In this document: piece after piece, positions 8,421 to 17,408 of the stretch | How positions within the stretch are numbered: the first letter of the stretch is position 1 | How the letters are laid out: each line of letters opens with the position of its first letter | Source of the DNA: Roseateles hydrophilus | GTDB lineage: Bacteria; Pseudomonadota; Gammaproteobacteria; Burkholderiales; Burkholderiaceae_C | Direction: 5' to 3' | Assembly: GCF_026712245.1 (NCBI RefSeq) | Contig: NZ_JAPPUY010000001.1 | Coordinates: forward strand, 744,001-808,000 | Length of the DNA stretch: 64,000 bases | Notes under the pieces: model-generated | Seen by the model: only the letters and a program-made list of their open reading frames with translations | Databases searched by the model: none | Told to the model about the DNA's origin: nothing | Made by a program: the position numbers and the translations under genes

Positions 8421-9164
8421 TCAGCGCAGCCCGAACTCCGCCAGCGCGCCGTTGCGGCGCATTTGCTGCAGGCCCTGGCGCATGGCGTCGATGTCGGCCG
8501 CGCGCACGGCCGGGTTGCAGGCCAGGTAGCCGTCGATGCGGGCGATGCTTAGCAGCGCCTGGATGGGTGTGCCACCGGTGGCGCGCGCGGCGGGCTCGGC
8601 CAGCAGCTGGTGCGTGTACCAGTAGTCCACGCGGCTGACCTGCAGCATGCGCAGGGCGCTGACGTTGCTGCTGACCTCCTGCGCCTCCACGCCCAGCTCG
8701 CGCAGTTGGGCCGCCATGGCCGTGTCCCGCACGACCACGACGCGCCGGCCGCGCAGGGCCGCCAGCGGCGGGTTGGTGTCGGGCAGCGGCCGCTCGCCGC
8801 GGCGGGCATAGACCGCCAGCTCGGCGCGCGACACCAGCCCCACCCACTGCAGCGTGGTCTCGCGTTCCGGCGTGCGCACCATGCCGACGATGCAGCTGGG
8901 CGGCGGCGACATCAGCGTGCTGAAGGCGCGCGGCACCGGCATGACCTCGGTGCTGGCCTGCAGCCGGCTGGCCGCGATCAGCCGGTTCATCAGCAGGCCG
9001 CCCGGGCCGGCGACGCTGCCGTCCTCGGCCAGGTCATACAGGCCGGGCACGGGAAAGGCCAGCAGCTTGAGCGCCGGTGCCGCCTGCAGCCCGGTGCCGA
9101 TCGCCAGGCCCAGCGCCGCAATCAGCAGGCACCGCCAGGGCGGGGTGGATCGAGGGCTTGGCAT
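8421..9164 (-). CDS. Periplasmic solute-binding-like protein (SBP family 3 type)
   Basis: A 247-residue exported protein: signal peptide [23 protein letters not shown] to ~LQA, then a fold resembling amino-acid-type periplasmic binding proteins (two-lobe pattern, [26 protein letters not shown] in the middle, [11 protein letters not shown], then ACNPAV and a C-terminal helix). No permease or ATPase lies nearby, so it is probably an orphan binding or sensor-accessory protein of the kind often seen in Burkholderiales. Ligand unknown. It is divergent from ispF and ends 30 bp before the patatin gene start on the same strand. Confidence 0.65.
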   Translation of the reverse strand: MPSPRSTPPWRCLLIAALGLAIGTGLQAAPALKLLAFPVPGLYDLAEDGSVAGPGGLLMNRLIAASRLQASTEVMPVPRAFSTLMSPPPSCIVGMVRTPERETTLQWVGLVSRAELAVYARRGERPLPDTNPPLAALRGRRVVVVRDTAMAAQLRELGVEAQEVSSNVSALRMLQVSRVDYWYTHQLLAEPAARATGGTPIQALLSIARIDGYLACNPAVRAADIDAMRQGLQQMRRNGALAEFGLR

Positions 9165-9233
9165 GGGCGCAGCGTACTGCCTTTGGTGCGCGTGCCGCGA
9201 TGGCGCCGTCGCCTTGCGCTGACAATCCGAAGC

Positions 9234-9725
9234 ATGAGCATCGCTTCTTCCCTGCGCATCGGCGAGGGCTGGGACACCCACCAGCTCGTCACCGGCCGGC
9301 CGCTGATCCTGGGCGGCATCACCATCCCTCACAGCCACGGCCTGCTGGGCCACTCCGACGCCGACGCGCTGGCCCATGCCATCACCGACGCGCTGCTGGG
9401 CGCCGCCGCCTTGGGCGACATCGGCAAGCTCTTCCCCGACACGGCGGCCGAGTTCAAGGGCGCCGACTCCATGGTGCTGCTGGCCGAGGCCTACCGCCGC
9501 GTGCGCGAGGCGGGCTGGGCGCTGGTGAACCTGGACGCCACCATCATTGCGCAGGCGCCCAAGATGGCGCCGCACATCCCGGCCATGCGCGAGCGGCTGG
9601 CGGCGGTGCTGGCCGTCGACGTGGGCCAGATCAACGTCAAGGCCAAGACGGCCGAGAAGATGGGCCCGGTGGGCGAGGGCCGCGCGATGGAAGCGCGTGC
9701 CGTCTGCCTGTTGGCGGCCGGCTGA
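9234..9725 (+). CDS. ispF: 2-C-methyl-D-erythritol 2,4-cyclodiphosphate synthase
   Basis: MEP-pathway cyclase that turns CDP-ME 2-phosphate into MEcPP with loss of CMP. 163 residues, usual for the family. Metal ligands are visible in GEGWDTHQL (Asp and His) and [13 protein letters not shown] (His); later blocks [22 protein letters not shown] and [21 protein letters not shown] match the signature. Same strand as ispD but 3.4 kb away. It converges with the sensor kinase gene, with only 5 bp between stops. Confidence 0.95.
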   Translation: MSIASSLRIGEGWDTHQLVTGRPLILGGITIPHSHGLLGHSDADALAHAITDALLGAAALGDIGKLFPDTAAEFKGADSMVLLAEAYRRVREAGWALVNLDATIIAQAPKMAPHIPAMRERLAAVLAVDVGQINVKAKTAEKMGPVGEGRAMEARAVCLLAAG

Positions 9726-9730
9726 ACGGC

Positions 9731-11053
9731 TCAGGCGGACTGCAGTTTCAGCACCGTCAGCAGGCCGCCTTCGGGTGAGTTGCTGATGGACAGCTGCCCG
9801 CCGAGGCGCTGCACCGACTTCTCGACGATGGCCAGCCCCAGGCCGGCGCCGCTGGCGGCCGTGCGTGCAGCGTCACCGCGGTAGAAGGGTGTGGTCAGCC
9901 GCGCCAGACGATCGGCGGGCACGCCGGGGCCATGGTCGCGCACGCGCAGCTCCACCCACGCGCCCTGGCGGCTGGCGCTGACCTCGACCCGTGCCGGTTC
10001 GCCCGGCTGGTGGCCGTAGCGGCGGGCGTTCTCGAACAGGTTGAGCAGCACCCGGCCCAGCTCGGTGTCGTCCACCTTCACCTTCAGTGCCGCGCCGACC
10101 TGCACGCGGAAGCGGATCTGCTCGGGGTCGCGGAAGCCCTGCACTTCGCGCTCGACGATGTCGGCCAGCCGCGCAGGGCGCAGCTGTGTTTCGTTCGGGC
10201 GCGCGTAGTCCATGAACTTGCTGATGATGGCGTCGAGCTGGTCGATGTCCTGCGCCATGAAGTGCCGCGCCTGCTCGTCGCTGACGCTCATCTCGGTCTC
10301 CAGCCGCAGCCGGGCCAGCGGCGTGCGCAGGTCGTGCGAGATGCCAGCGAGCATGACGGCGCGGTCCTCCTCCAGCTTGGCGAGCTCGCGGGCCATGCGG
10401 TTGAAGCCCATGTTGACCTCGCGGATCTCGCTGGTCATGGTGTTCTCGTCCAGGCGCGAGTCGTACTCGCCATCGCGGATGCGGCCGGCGGCCTCGGCCA
10501 GCTCACGCAGCGGCTGGTTGATGAGGCGGGCGATCAGCGCCGAGCCGACGACGGTGGCCAGCAGCGCGATCAGCACCCACCACCAGTTGCTGGCCAGGGA
10601 GATCGCCATCGGCGCGGGGCTGGTGCGCAGCCAGAAGGCGTCCTGGCCCACGGTGTAGCGCACCCACAGGCCTGGCGTGTCGTTGACGCTGCGCGCCACG
10701 ACCGTGCCTTCGCCCAGCGTCTGGCGCAGCTCGGCGGCCAGGCGCTCGGAGAAGCTGCTGGTGTTGTAGGGCAGCCAGCGGTCGGACTGCTCGGCTACGC
10801 GCACCTGCACCGTGTCGCCGCGCGACAGCGACGTGATGACGGCGACGCGGTTGATCGGGTCGGTGTGCTCCAGCGCGATGCGGCTGAGCTTGACGAGGCC
10901 GGCCAGTTGCTCGGCCGACTCCAGCGCGCGCGGTTGCGCCTCCAGCAGCTTGAAGGTGTATTGCCAGGCCAGCACCGCACCGGCCAGCAGCAGGGCCAGC
11001 CAGGCGAAGGTGCGCCAGAAGAGATTGAGCGCCAGGTGAGGGCGGGGCATCAC
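9731..11053 (-). CDS. EnvZ-like two-component sensor histidine kinase
   Basis: Inner-membrane sensor kinase of 440 residues. TM1 ~12-32 (FWRTFAWLALLLAGAVLAW), periplasmic loop ~35-155, TM2 ~158-178 (WWWVLIALLATVVGSALIA), HAMP to ~235, then the H-box with phospho-accepting His in MLAGISHDLRTPLARLR, N-box LLNLFENARRYG, D/F box DHGPGVP and G-box GAGLGLAIV. It lies downstream of the OmpR-like regulator on the same strand, with 226 bp between them that hold two stable hairpins. The EnvZ/OmpR assignment is from architecture; the stimulus is unknown. Confidence 0.88.
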   Translation of the reverse strand: MMPRPHLALNLFWRTFAWLALLLAGAVLAWQYTFKLLEAQPRALESAEQLAGLVKLSRIALEHTDPINRVAVITSLSRGDTVQVRVAEQSDRWLPYNTSSFSERLAAELRQTLGEGTVVARSVNDTPGLWVRYTVGQDAFWLRTSPAPMAISLASNWWWVLIALLATVVGSALIARLINQPLRELAEAAGRIRDGEYDSRLDENTMTSEIREVNMGFNRMARELAKLEEDRAVMLAGISHDLRTPLARLRLETEMSVSDEQARHFMAQDIDQLDAIISKFMDYARPNETQLRPARLADIVEREVQGFRDPEQIRFRVQVGAALKVKVDDTELGRVLLNLFENARRYGHQPGEPARVEVSASRQGAWVELRVRDHGPGVPADRLARLTTPFYRGDAARTAASGAGLGLAIVEKSVQRLGGQLSISNSPEGGLLTVLKLQSA

Positions 11054-11115
11054 AAGCCCCTCGCCCAGTCATGCCGCGCTGCACGCGGGCAAGCCTTGTC
11101 GGTCTTGCAGACCGC

Positions 11116-11174
11116 GCAGCCGACAGTGCGGCTGCCCTTCGGCAGGCACGACAAGTCCACAGGACTTGCCGTGT
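11116..11174 (-). promoter_or_regulatory. Two tandem hairpins in the spacer between response regulator and kinase genes
   Basis: Stem 1: gcagccg (11116-11122) pairs with cggctgc (11129-11135) around a 6-nt loop. Stem 2: a 13-bp arm starting at 11146 pairs with 11162-11174 with one mismatch and a 3-nt loop (core caagtcc/ggacttg). Neither is followed by a T-run in the minus-strand direction, so intrinsic termination is unlikely; mRNA processing or differential stability between the regulator and kinase parts of the message is an inference. Confidence 0.45.
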
Positions 11175-11279
11175 CCGGCCTCAGCCCCCGAGGGGGCGGC
11201 GGTGTTTGCAGGATTGAGCGGCAAGCCCATCGCCCGGCGGGCCGGCTTGGGCCCGCCCGACGCTCGGCCCACATACGGC

Positions 11280-12014
11280 TCACGTGTTCTCGTCGGGGAC
11301 GAAGACGTAGCCCACGCCCCAGACGGTCTGGATGTAGCGCGGCTGGGCCGGGTCGGCCTCCAGCATCTTGCGCAGGCGCGAGATCTGCACGTCCAGGCTG
11401 CGGTCGAAGGGCTCGAACTCGCGGCCGCGGGCCAGCTGGGCCAGCTTGTCGCGAGACAGCGGCTGGCGCGGGTGGCGCACCAGCGTCTTGAGCATGGAGA
11501 ACTCGCCCGTGGTCAGCGGCAGCTGCTCGCCGTTCTTGGTCAGGCGGCGCAGCGCGAGGTCGAACTCGAAGGGGCCGAATGTGACGGTCATCGGCTCCTT
11601 GCTCGGCGCGCCGGGCGCTTCCGGCGGCGGGCGGCGGCGCAGCACGGCGTTGATGCGGGCCAGCAGTTCGCGCGGATTGAAGGGCTTGGCCAGGTAGTCG
11701 TCGGCGCCCACTTCCAGGCCGACGATGCGGTCCACGTCCTCGACCTTGGCGGTCAGCATGATGATGGGCGTGGTGTCGTTGGCGGCGCGCAGGCGGCGGC
11801 AGATGGTCAGGCCGTCCTCGCCGGGCAGCATCAGGTCCAGCACGATCAGGTCCACCGTCTCGCGGGTGAGCTGCTTGTTCAGCGCGCGGCTGTCCTCGGC
11901 CAGCAGCACGTCGAAGCCTTCCTGCGTCAGGTAGCGGCGCAGCAGGTCACGGATGCGGGCATCGTCGTCGACGACGAGGATGCGGTTCTGTCGGGGATTG
12001 GCGGCGTTGTTCAT
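11280..12014 (-). CDS. OmpR-family response regulator
   Basis: DNA-binding response regulator of 244 residues. Receiver domain ~10-125 with the acidic pocket (VVDDDARI), phospho-acceptor Asp in LIVLDLMLPGEDG, switch Thr in MLTAKVED and Lys in YLAKPFNPREL; winged-helix effector domain ~150-240 with RLTKNGEQLPLTTGEFSML and the ending DVQISRLRKMLEAD...VWGVGYVFVPD. Sequence pattern is closest to OmpR. The gene is first in a minus-strand pair with the EnvZ-like kinase; upstream (12015-12148) is the region shared with the divergent SIMPL gene, where two GTTAC/GTAAC half-sites occur. Confidence 0.92.
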   Translation of the reverse strand: MNNAANPRQNRILVVDDDARIRDLLRRYLTQEGFDVLLAEDSRALNKQLTRETVDLIVLDLMLPGEDGLTICRRLRAANDTTPIIMLTAKVEDVDRIVGLEVGADDYLAKPFNPRELLARINAVLRRRPPPEAPGAPSKEPMTVTFGPFEFDLALRRLTKNGEQLPLTTGEFSMLKTLVRHPRQPLSRDKLAQLARGREFEPFDRSLDVQISRLRKMLEADPAQPRYIQTVWGVGYVFVPDENT

Positions 12015-12148
12015 CGCGCTTCCTAAATTTGTAACAGCGGCATTGTGTGCAGGTTTGAAACCCCGGCCTGTAGGACGGCAGGCAACCGTTACAGCTGGTT
12101 GCCAAGTCGGGCGGCTAAGCTCGCGAGGCCTCGTTCAAAGGAGTTCCC

Positions 12149-12853
12149 ATGCGTTCGCTGATCTTGTTGCCCGCCCTCGTGCTTGCCGGTGCTGCCCAGG
12201 CGGTGGAGCCGCCGCGCGAGCGACTTAGCCTGTCGGCCAGCGCGACCGCCGAGGTCACGCGTGATGTGCTGGGCGTGAGCTTCTCGACCTCGCGCGAGGG
12301 CGCCGACCCGACGGCCGTGCAGGCCGCACTGAAGCAGGCGCTGGACGCGGCGCTGGCCGAAGCGCGCAAGCTGGCCAAGCCCGGCCAGGTGGACGTGCAG
12401 ACGGGCGGTTTCTCGCTGTACCCGCGCCACGATCCCAAGACCGGCAAGATCAATGGCTGGCAGGGCAGCGCCGAGCTGCAGGTGGAAGGCCGCGACACGG
12501 CCGCCATCGCGCAGCTGACCGGCCGCATCAGCACGCTGAGCATTGCCCGCGTCGGCTACAGCCTGTCGCGCGACGCGCGCGAGAAGGCCGAGGCCGACAT
12601 CACCGCCCAGGCCATCGCCCGCTACCGCGCCAAGGCGGCGGACTACGCCCGGCAGTTCGGCTACGGCGGCTATGTGGTGGGCGAGGTCAGCATCGCTGGC
12701 GACGAGGGTCAGGTCATGCGGCCCATGATGGCCGAGATGCGCATGAAGGGCGCCATGGCCGACGCGGCCCTGCCCACCGAGGCGGGCAAAGCGAGCGTGA
12801 CGGTGAACGTCAGCGGCAGCGTGCAGCTGACGCGCGAGTCGTCGCCGCGCTGA
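12149..12853 (+). CDS. Periplasmic SIMPL (DUF541) domain protein
   Basis: A 234-residue exported protein: signal peptide MRSLILLPALVLAGAAQA, then the SIMPL/DUF541 fold, marked by LSLSASATAEVTRDVLGVSF at the start, a central GRISTLSIARVGYSLSRDAREK and a C-terminal strand VTVNVSGSVQL. E. coli YggE is a relative, linked to oxidative stress in the periplasm, but the biochemical role is not known. A strong ribosome site (aaaggag, 6 nt before the ATG) fixes the start. It is divergent from the OmpR-like regulator and converges with the 3-hydroxybutyrate dehydrogenase gene. Confidence 0.85.
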   Translation: MRSLILLPALVLAGAAQAVEPPRERLSLSASATAEVTRDVLGVSFSTSREGADPTAVQAALKQALDAALAEARKLAKPGQVDVQTGGFSLYPRHDPKTGKINGWQGSAELQVEGRDTAAIAQLTGRISTLSIARVGYSLSRDAREKAEADITAQAIARYRAKAADYARQFGYGGYVVGEVSIAGDEGQVMRPMMAEMRMKGAMADAALPTEAGKASVTVNVSGSVQLTRESSPR

Positions 12854-12860
12854 CGCGCCC

Positions 12861-13631
12861 TTAGACGGCCGTCCACCCGCCGTCCATGGACCAGGCCTGG
12901 CCGCGCACGTTGGCGGCGGCGTCCGAGCACAGGAACACGGCCAGCGCGCCCAGCTCGTCCGGCGTCGTGAACTGCAGCGAGGGCTGCTTCTCGGCCAGCA
13001 GGCGGCGCTTGGCCTCGTCGTTGTCCACGCCGTCGCGGGCGGCAAGCGCGTCGACCTGCTTCTGCACCAGCGGCGTCAGCACCCAGCCTGGGCAGATGGC
13101 GTTGACGGTCACCGGCGTCGTGGCCGTTTCCAGCGCCACGCTCTTGGTGAAGCCCACCAGCCCGTGCTTGGCCGCCACGTAGGCCGACTTCTGCGCCGAC
13201 GCAACCAGCCCGTGCACCGAGGCCAGGTTCAGGATGCGGCCCCAGCCCTTGGCCAGCATGCCGGGCAGCGCCAGCCGCGTGGTGTGGAAGGCCGAGCTCA
13301 GGTTGATGGCGATGATGGCGTCCCACTTCTCGACCGGAAACTCCTCCACCTTGGCCACGTGCTGGATGCCGGCGTTGTTGACGAGGATGTCGACGCCGCC
13401 GAACTCGGCCTGTGCATAGGCCAGCATGGCGGCGATCTCGTCGGGCTTGCTCATGTCCGCGCCGTGGTAGCCCACCTTGACGCCCAGCGCGGCGACCTCG
13501 GCGCGCGGCGTGTCGGCATCGCCGAAGCCATTCAGGATGACGTCGGCACCCTGGCGCGCCAGGGCCAGCGCAATGCCCAGGCCGATGCCGCTGGTGGAGC
13601 CCGTGACGAGGGCGGTCTTGCCTTTCAACAT
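12861..13631 (-). CDS. 3-hydroxybutyrate dehydrogenase (SDR)
   Basis: Classical short-chain dehydrogenase of 256 residues that oxidises D-3-hydroxybutyrate to acetoacetate with NAD. Seen are the cofactor loop TGSTSGIGLGIA, NNAGIQ, catalytic Ser in NLASVHGLVAS, and the YVAAK (Tyr/Lys) motif. The HVAKVEEFP, NAICPGWVLTPLVQKQ and RRLLAEKQPSLQF blocks are characteristic of the bacterial bdhA family rather than generic SDRs. Together with the CoA-transferase pair at 52 kb it supports polyhydroxybutyrate or ketone-body use. Divergent from the hydrolase at 13679, with a 47-bp gap. Confidence 0.88.
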   Translation of the reverse strand: MLKGKTALVTGSTSGIGLGIALALARQGADVILNGFGDADTPRAEVAALGVKVGYHGADMSKPDEIAAMLAYAQAEFGGVDILVNNAGIQHVAKVEEFPVEKWDAIIAINLSSAFHTTRLALPGMLAKGWGRILNLASVHGLVASAQKSAYVAAKHGLVGFTKSVALETATTPVTVNAICPGWVLTPLVQKQVDALAARDGVDNDEAKRRLLAEKQPSLQFTTPDELGALAVFLCSDAAANVRGQAWSMDGGWTAV

Positions 13632-13678
13632 GGGAGGAGTCCTCTCGGGTTGCTACGATGACTTGAAAGGATTGCATC

Positions 13679-14560
13679 ATGACCCAGCCCGCGTTGCGCT
13701 TTGTCGATTGCCTGGATGCCACTGGCCTGCACCGCATGGCCTATTGGGAATGGGCCGGCCCCAGCGCAGACGCGCCGGTGCTGGTCTGTGTGCACGGACT
13801 GTCGCGTCAGGGCCGGGACTTCGACACGCTGGCCCGAACGCTCAGCAAGCGCTGGCGCGTCATCTGCCCGGATGTGGCCGGCCGTGGCCGATCCGACTGG
13901 CTGCGCCAGCCGGGCGCGTACCAGATCCCGACCTATGTGTCCGACATGGTCACGCTGCTGGCGCGCCTGGATGTGGCCCAGGTGGACTGGGTCGGTACGT
14001 CCATGGGCGGGCTCATCGGGTTGGGCGTGGCGTCCCTGCGCGGCGGCGCCCACCCGGATGGCTTCATCCGCCGGCTGGTGCTCAACGACGTGGGCCCGGC
14101 CATCCGCTTCGAAGCGCTGGCGCGCATCGGCACTTACCTGGGCAAGGTGCTGCGCTTCACATCGCTGACGGAAGGTGCGGGCTATCTGCGCAGCATCTCC
14201 GAAGGCTTCGGCCCGCACACGGATGCCGAGTGGCTGGCGCTGTCCGAGCCGCTGTTCCGCCAAGAGGGCGAGGCCTGGGTCCTGCGCTACGACCCGGCCA
14301 TCGCCGTGCCGTTCGCGGCCGTCACGCCCGAAGTCGCGGCGGCCGGCGAGGCGGCGCTGTGGGCCGTGTACGACCAACTGCGCTGCCCCACGCTGCTGAT
14401 CCGCGGCGCCGACAGCGATCTGCTGGGCGCTGACACGGCGCACGCAATGACGCAGCGCGGGCCGCGCGCAAGACTGGTGGAACTGCCCGGCGTCGGGCAT
14501 GCGCCCACGCTGATCCACGACGACCAGATCGCTCTCGTCACCGATTTCCTGAGTTCATGA
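13679..14560 (+). CDS. Alpha/beta hydrolase
   Basis: Cytoplasmic alpha/beta-fold hydrolase of 293 residues. HG oxyanion region CVHGLSRQGRDF (~40), nucleophile elbow VGTSMGG (~105), acid in IRGADSDLL (~240) and catalytic His in LPGVGHAPTL (~270). Its stop overlaps the start of relA (ATGA), so both are in one transcript. Divergent from the 3-hydroxybutyrate dehydrogenase gene. Substrate is not predictable; a role on hydroxyalkanoate oligomers would be a guess from the neighbour only. Confidence 0.85.
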   Translation: MTQPALRFVDCLDATGLHRMAYWEWAGPSADAPVLVCVHGLSRQGRDFDTLARTLSKRWRVICPDVAGRGRSDWLRQPGAYQIPTYVSDMVTLLARLDVAQVDWVGTSMGGLIGLGVASLRGGAHPDGFIRRLVLNDVGPAIRFEALARIGTYLGKVLRFTSLTEGAGYLRSISEGFGPHTDAEWLALSEPLFRQEGEAWVLRYDPAIAVPFAAVTPEVAAAGEAALWAVYDQLRCPTLLIRGADSDLLGADTAHAMTQRGPRARLVELPGVGHAPTLIHDDQIALVTDFLSS

Positions 14561-16812
14561 AGACAGGCTTGATGCCGGAGGGCGCACATGCGGCCCCCAT
14601 CGTCGCGCTGCTGGATGCCAGCACCGGACATTCCCAGGCCGAGGTGGCCCGCGCCCGCGCGTTTGCCGAGCCCTTGTTGGCAGCGGAGACGCTGGACACC
14701 GGCGAGAACGCACTGACCCATGCGGACGGCGTGGTCGCCATCCTGCAAGGCATCGGCGCCGCGCAGGAGTTGCAGGCGGCGGCCTACCTGGTCTACGCGG
14801 CGGACTTCCTCGCCAAGCCCGAGGAGATCGTTGCCAAAGCCTTCGGCGACAGTCATGCCAGCCTCGTCACGCACACGCGCAAGCTGGTGCAGATGCAGCG
14901 AGCGGCGCGCCGCGCTCAGGTCAGCACCGACCAGCGCGCCGAGCAGACCGAGCGCGTGCGCAAGATGCTGCTCGCGTTCTCGCGTGATCTGCGCGTCGTG
15001 CTGTTGCGGCTGGCCTCCCGGCTTCAGACGCTGCGCTGGCATGCGGCCAGCAAGCAGCCGTGCCCGGCGGAACTGGCGGCGGAGTCGCAGGCGGTGTTCG
15101 CGCCGCTGGCCAACCGGCTGGGCATCTGGCAGATCAAGTGGGAGCTGGAAGACCTGGCCTTCCGCTTCCGTGAGCCCGAGGCTTACAAGGCACTGGCCAA
15201 GGGGCTCCAGGAAAAGCGCGTCGAACGCGAGCAGCGCATCGAGGCCGCGCGCGCCGCGCTACAGAGCGATCTGCTGGCGCAGGGCATCGTGGCCGAGGTG
15301 CAGGGCCGGCCCAAGCATCTCTACAGCATCCACAAGAAGATGCAGGGCAAGCACCTGTCGCTGGACCGTGTGTTCGACCTGCGGGCGCTGCGCGTCATCG
15401 TCGCCAGCGTGGCTGACTGCTATGCGGTGCTTGCGCGGCTGCACGAGGTCTACACGCCGGTGCCGGGTGAGTTCGACGACTACATCGCCAAGCCCAAGCC
15501 CAATGGCTACCAGTCGCTGCATACCGTGGTGCTGGGTGCCGACGGCCGCGCGATGGAGGTGCAGATCCGCACGCGCGAGATGCATGACCATGCCGAGCAT
15601 GGCGTAGCGGCACATTGGGCTTACAAGGAAGCCGGCGCGCGGGGCTACGCCGGGGTCAGTGCGGCCGGGGAGTTCGAGGAGCAGGTGGCGCGCGCGCGCA
15701 AGGCCGTGCTGAATCAGCTGCTGGCCTGGGAGCGCGACGCCGTGCAGGGCGAGGGCGGGGCGGTGTTCGATGACCGCATCTACGTCTTCACGCCGCAGGC
15801 CACCATCGTCGAGCTGACGGCTGGCGCGACGCCGGTGGACTTCGCCTATGCGGTGCACACCGACCTGGGCCACCGCTGCCGCGGCGCCCGCATCGACGGC
15901 CAGATGCTGCCGCTGAACACGGCGCTGCACAGCGGCCAGACAGTGGAAATCATCGCCATCAAGGAGGGCGGCCCGTCGCTGGACTGGCTCAACCCCGAGC
16001 TGGGCTACCTGCAGAGCCAGCGCTCGCGCGCCAAGGTGCGGGCGTGGTTCAACGCGCTGCAACAGGCGCAGACCATCGCCAAGGGCCGCGAGCTCGTCGA
16101 GAAGCTGCTGCAGCGCGAGGGCAAGACAGCGCTGAAGCTCGATGAGCTTGCCGCGCGGCTGGGCTTCAAGGGGGCGGACGCGCTGTTCGAGGTGGTCGGC
16201 AAGGACGAGTACTCGCTGCGCAATATCGAGCTGCTGCTGCGCCCGCCCGAGCCGGTGGCCGATGAGGACGAACTGCTGGCCCAGCGGCACACGCGCAGCG
16301 CCAGCAGCCCGGGCGGCGGGCGTGGTGGCGTGCTGGTGGTGGGCATCGACTCGCTGTTGACGACCTTGTCGCGTTGCTGCCGGCCCGCGCCGCCGGACGC
16401 GATCTCGGGTTTCGTCACGCGCGGCAAGGGCGTGGCCATCCATCGCAGCGATTGCAGCAACCTTGCGGAGATGCGGCGCCGGTCGCCGGAGCGCGTCATC
16501 GCCGTGGCCTGGGCCGGGGGCGATGCGGCGGGCAAGTCAGCGCCGGTCTATCCGGTCGATGTGCTCGTCGAGGCAGGTGACCGGCAAGGCCTGCTTCGCG
16601 ATGTGCTGGAGGTGTTCGCCAAAGAGAAGATGAACGTGGTGGCCGTCAACACCCAGTCGCTGCAGGGTAGTGCGGCCGCCAAACCCCGCACGGGCGGTGG
16701 CGACACGGCGTGGATGAGCTTCACGCTGGAGCTGTCCGATGCGACGCGCCTGGCCAAGGTGCTGCGGGATCTGTGCGCTATCAGCGGCGTCCGTTCAGCA
16801 CGTCGGAAATGA
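14557..16812 (+). CDS. relA: (p)ppGpp synthetase RelA
   Basis: Stringent-response alarmone synthetase, 751 residues. N-terminal pseudo-hydrolase domain ~30-200: where SpoT/Rel enzymes have the catalytic HD pair, this protein reads YLVYAADFL, so hydrolysis is not expected. Synthetase domain ~240-390 (YSIHKKMQGKHL, FDLRALRVIV, KPKPNGYQSLHT, EVQIRTREMHDHAEHG); TGS domain ~400-465; zinc-finger/CC-type region with SRCCRPAPPDAISGF ~610; ACT domain ~665-750. Length and domain order are those of ribosome-associated RelA. The ATG overlaps the upstream hydrolase stop by 4 bp. Confidence 0.93.
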   Translation: MKTGLMPEGAHAAPIVALLDASTGHSQAEVARARAFAEPLLAAETLDTGENALTHADGVVAILQGIGAAQELQAAAYLVYAADFLAKPEEIVAKAFGDSHASLVTHTRKLVQMQRAARRAQVSTDQRAEQTERVRKMLLAFSRDLRVVLLRLASRLQTLRWHAASKQPCPAELAAESQAVFAPLANRLGIWQIKWELEDLAFRFREPEAYKALAKGLQEKRVEREQRIEAARAALQSDLLAQGIVAEVQGRPKHLYSIHKKMQGKHLSLDRVFDLRALRVIVASVADCYAVLARLHEVYTPVPGEFDDYIAKPKPNGYQSLHTVVLGADGRAMEVQIRTREMHDHAEHGVAAHWAYKEAGARGYAGVSAAGEFEEQVARARKAVLNQLLAWERDAVQGEGGAVFDDRIYVFTPQATIVELTAGATPVDFAYAVHTDLGHRCRGARIDGQMLPLNTALHSGQTVEIIAIKEGGPSLDWLNPELGYLQSQRSRAKVRAWFNALQQAQTIAKGRELVEKLLQREGKTALKLDELAARLGFKGADALFEVVGKDEYSLRNIELLLRPPEPVADEDELLAQRHTRSASSPGGGRGGVLVVGIDSLLTTLSRCCRPAPPDAISGFVTRGKGVAIHRSDCSNLAEMRRRSPERVIAVAWAGGDAAGKSAPVYPVDVLVEAGDRQGLLRDVLEVFAKEKMNVVAVNTQSLQGSAAAKPRTGGGDTAWMSFTLELSDATRLAKVLRDLCAISGVRSARRK

Positions 16813-16816
16813 ATTT

Positions 16817-16846
16817 TTGACGACACCGAAAAATCCATGCTATAGT
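16817..16846 (+). promoter_or_regulatory. Sigma-70 promoter of tRNA-Val
   Basis: ttgacg (16817-16822) and tatagt (16841-16846) are separated by 18 bp and stand 12 bp before the tRNA 5' end. The -10 is followed by a GC-rich tgcga, as is common for stable-RNA promoters. Confidence 0.75.
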
Positions 16847-16858
16847 GCGAAGCTCTTC

Positions 16859-16935
16859 AGGCGCGTAGCTCAGTTGGTTAGAGCACCACCTTGACATGGT
16901 GGGGGTCGTTGGTTCGAATCCAATCGCGCCTACCA
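16859..16935 (+). tRNA. tRNA-Val (anticodon GAC)
   Basis: Complete cloverleaf of 77 nt with encoded CCA: acceptor aggcgcg pairs perfectly with cgcgcct; D-arm gctc/gagc; anticodon stem ccacc/ggtgg around loop ttgacat (GAC at 34-36); T-arm gttgg/ccaat with loop ttcgaat. Own promoter and terminator flank it. Confidence 0.97.
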
Positions 16936-16949
16936 AATTTGGTAGGTTG

Positions 16950-16983
16950 AAAAAGCACTTGGCGGAAACGCTAGGTGCTTTTT
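16950..16983 (+). terminator. Rho-independent terminator of tRNA-Val
   Basis: Inverted repeat aaaaagcac / gtgcttttt with an inner gcg/cgc pair, ending in a T-run, 14 bp after the tRNA CCA. Confidence 0.85.
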
Positions 16984-17334
16984 CTTTTCCAGCGTTGGTG
17001 TCGCTCGGCGGCACAGCCCGAGCGCTCGTTGCAACCGGCGTTGCTAGCGTCGTCACCGGTGAGTGAGTTGCGATCGCGTCGACTTGGTGTGTCCCTGCGG
17101 CGGGCTTGGCGGTCGCATCAGCACGCGCGCATCTCTGCCAGATGCCCAGCCGAAGATCGTCTGCAGCAGGTTCAGTCTGACACCATGACTTGCCGCAGAG
17201 CCTGCAATGGTGCCTCTTGCTGGCGCGAGGCCCTGGTCGTAGGCATCTGCACTTGGGGTCGGTTGATGCGAAGCCCGGCTTGCTCGGATGTAGTCGCTAA
17301 CCGCGCTGAATGAATTGCGGCGACAACGAAACGC

Positions 17335-17369
17335 AAAAGCCCAAGAACGCTCACGCGCTTGGGCTTTTT
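17335..17369. terminator. Hairpin with flanking A and T runs, possible bidirectional terminator
   Basis: aaaagcccaag pairs with cttgggctttt over a 12-nt loop; a short T-run follows on the plus strand and the A-run gives one on the minus strand. It lies about 40 bp outside the left repeat of the island and could be the original terminator of tRNA-Ala before insertion (inference). Confidence 0.6.
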
Positions 17370-17408
17370 GCTGTTCTTGAAACGGCGTGGCGCCGTTCGA
17401 ATGATCAG

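Noticed and set aside
12015..12148. OmpR-type binding sites in the regulator/SIMPL intergenic region
   Set aside because: GTAAC and GTTAC half-sites occur once each about 55 bp apart; too short and too far apart to claim as an operator.
14557..16812. Bifunctional SpoT/Rel enzyme
   Set aside because: The hydrolase HD pair is missing in the N-terminal domain, so RelA (synthetase only) fits better.
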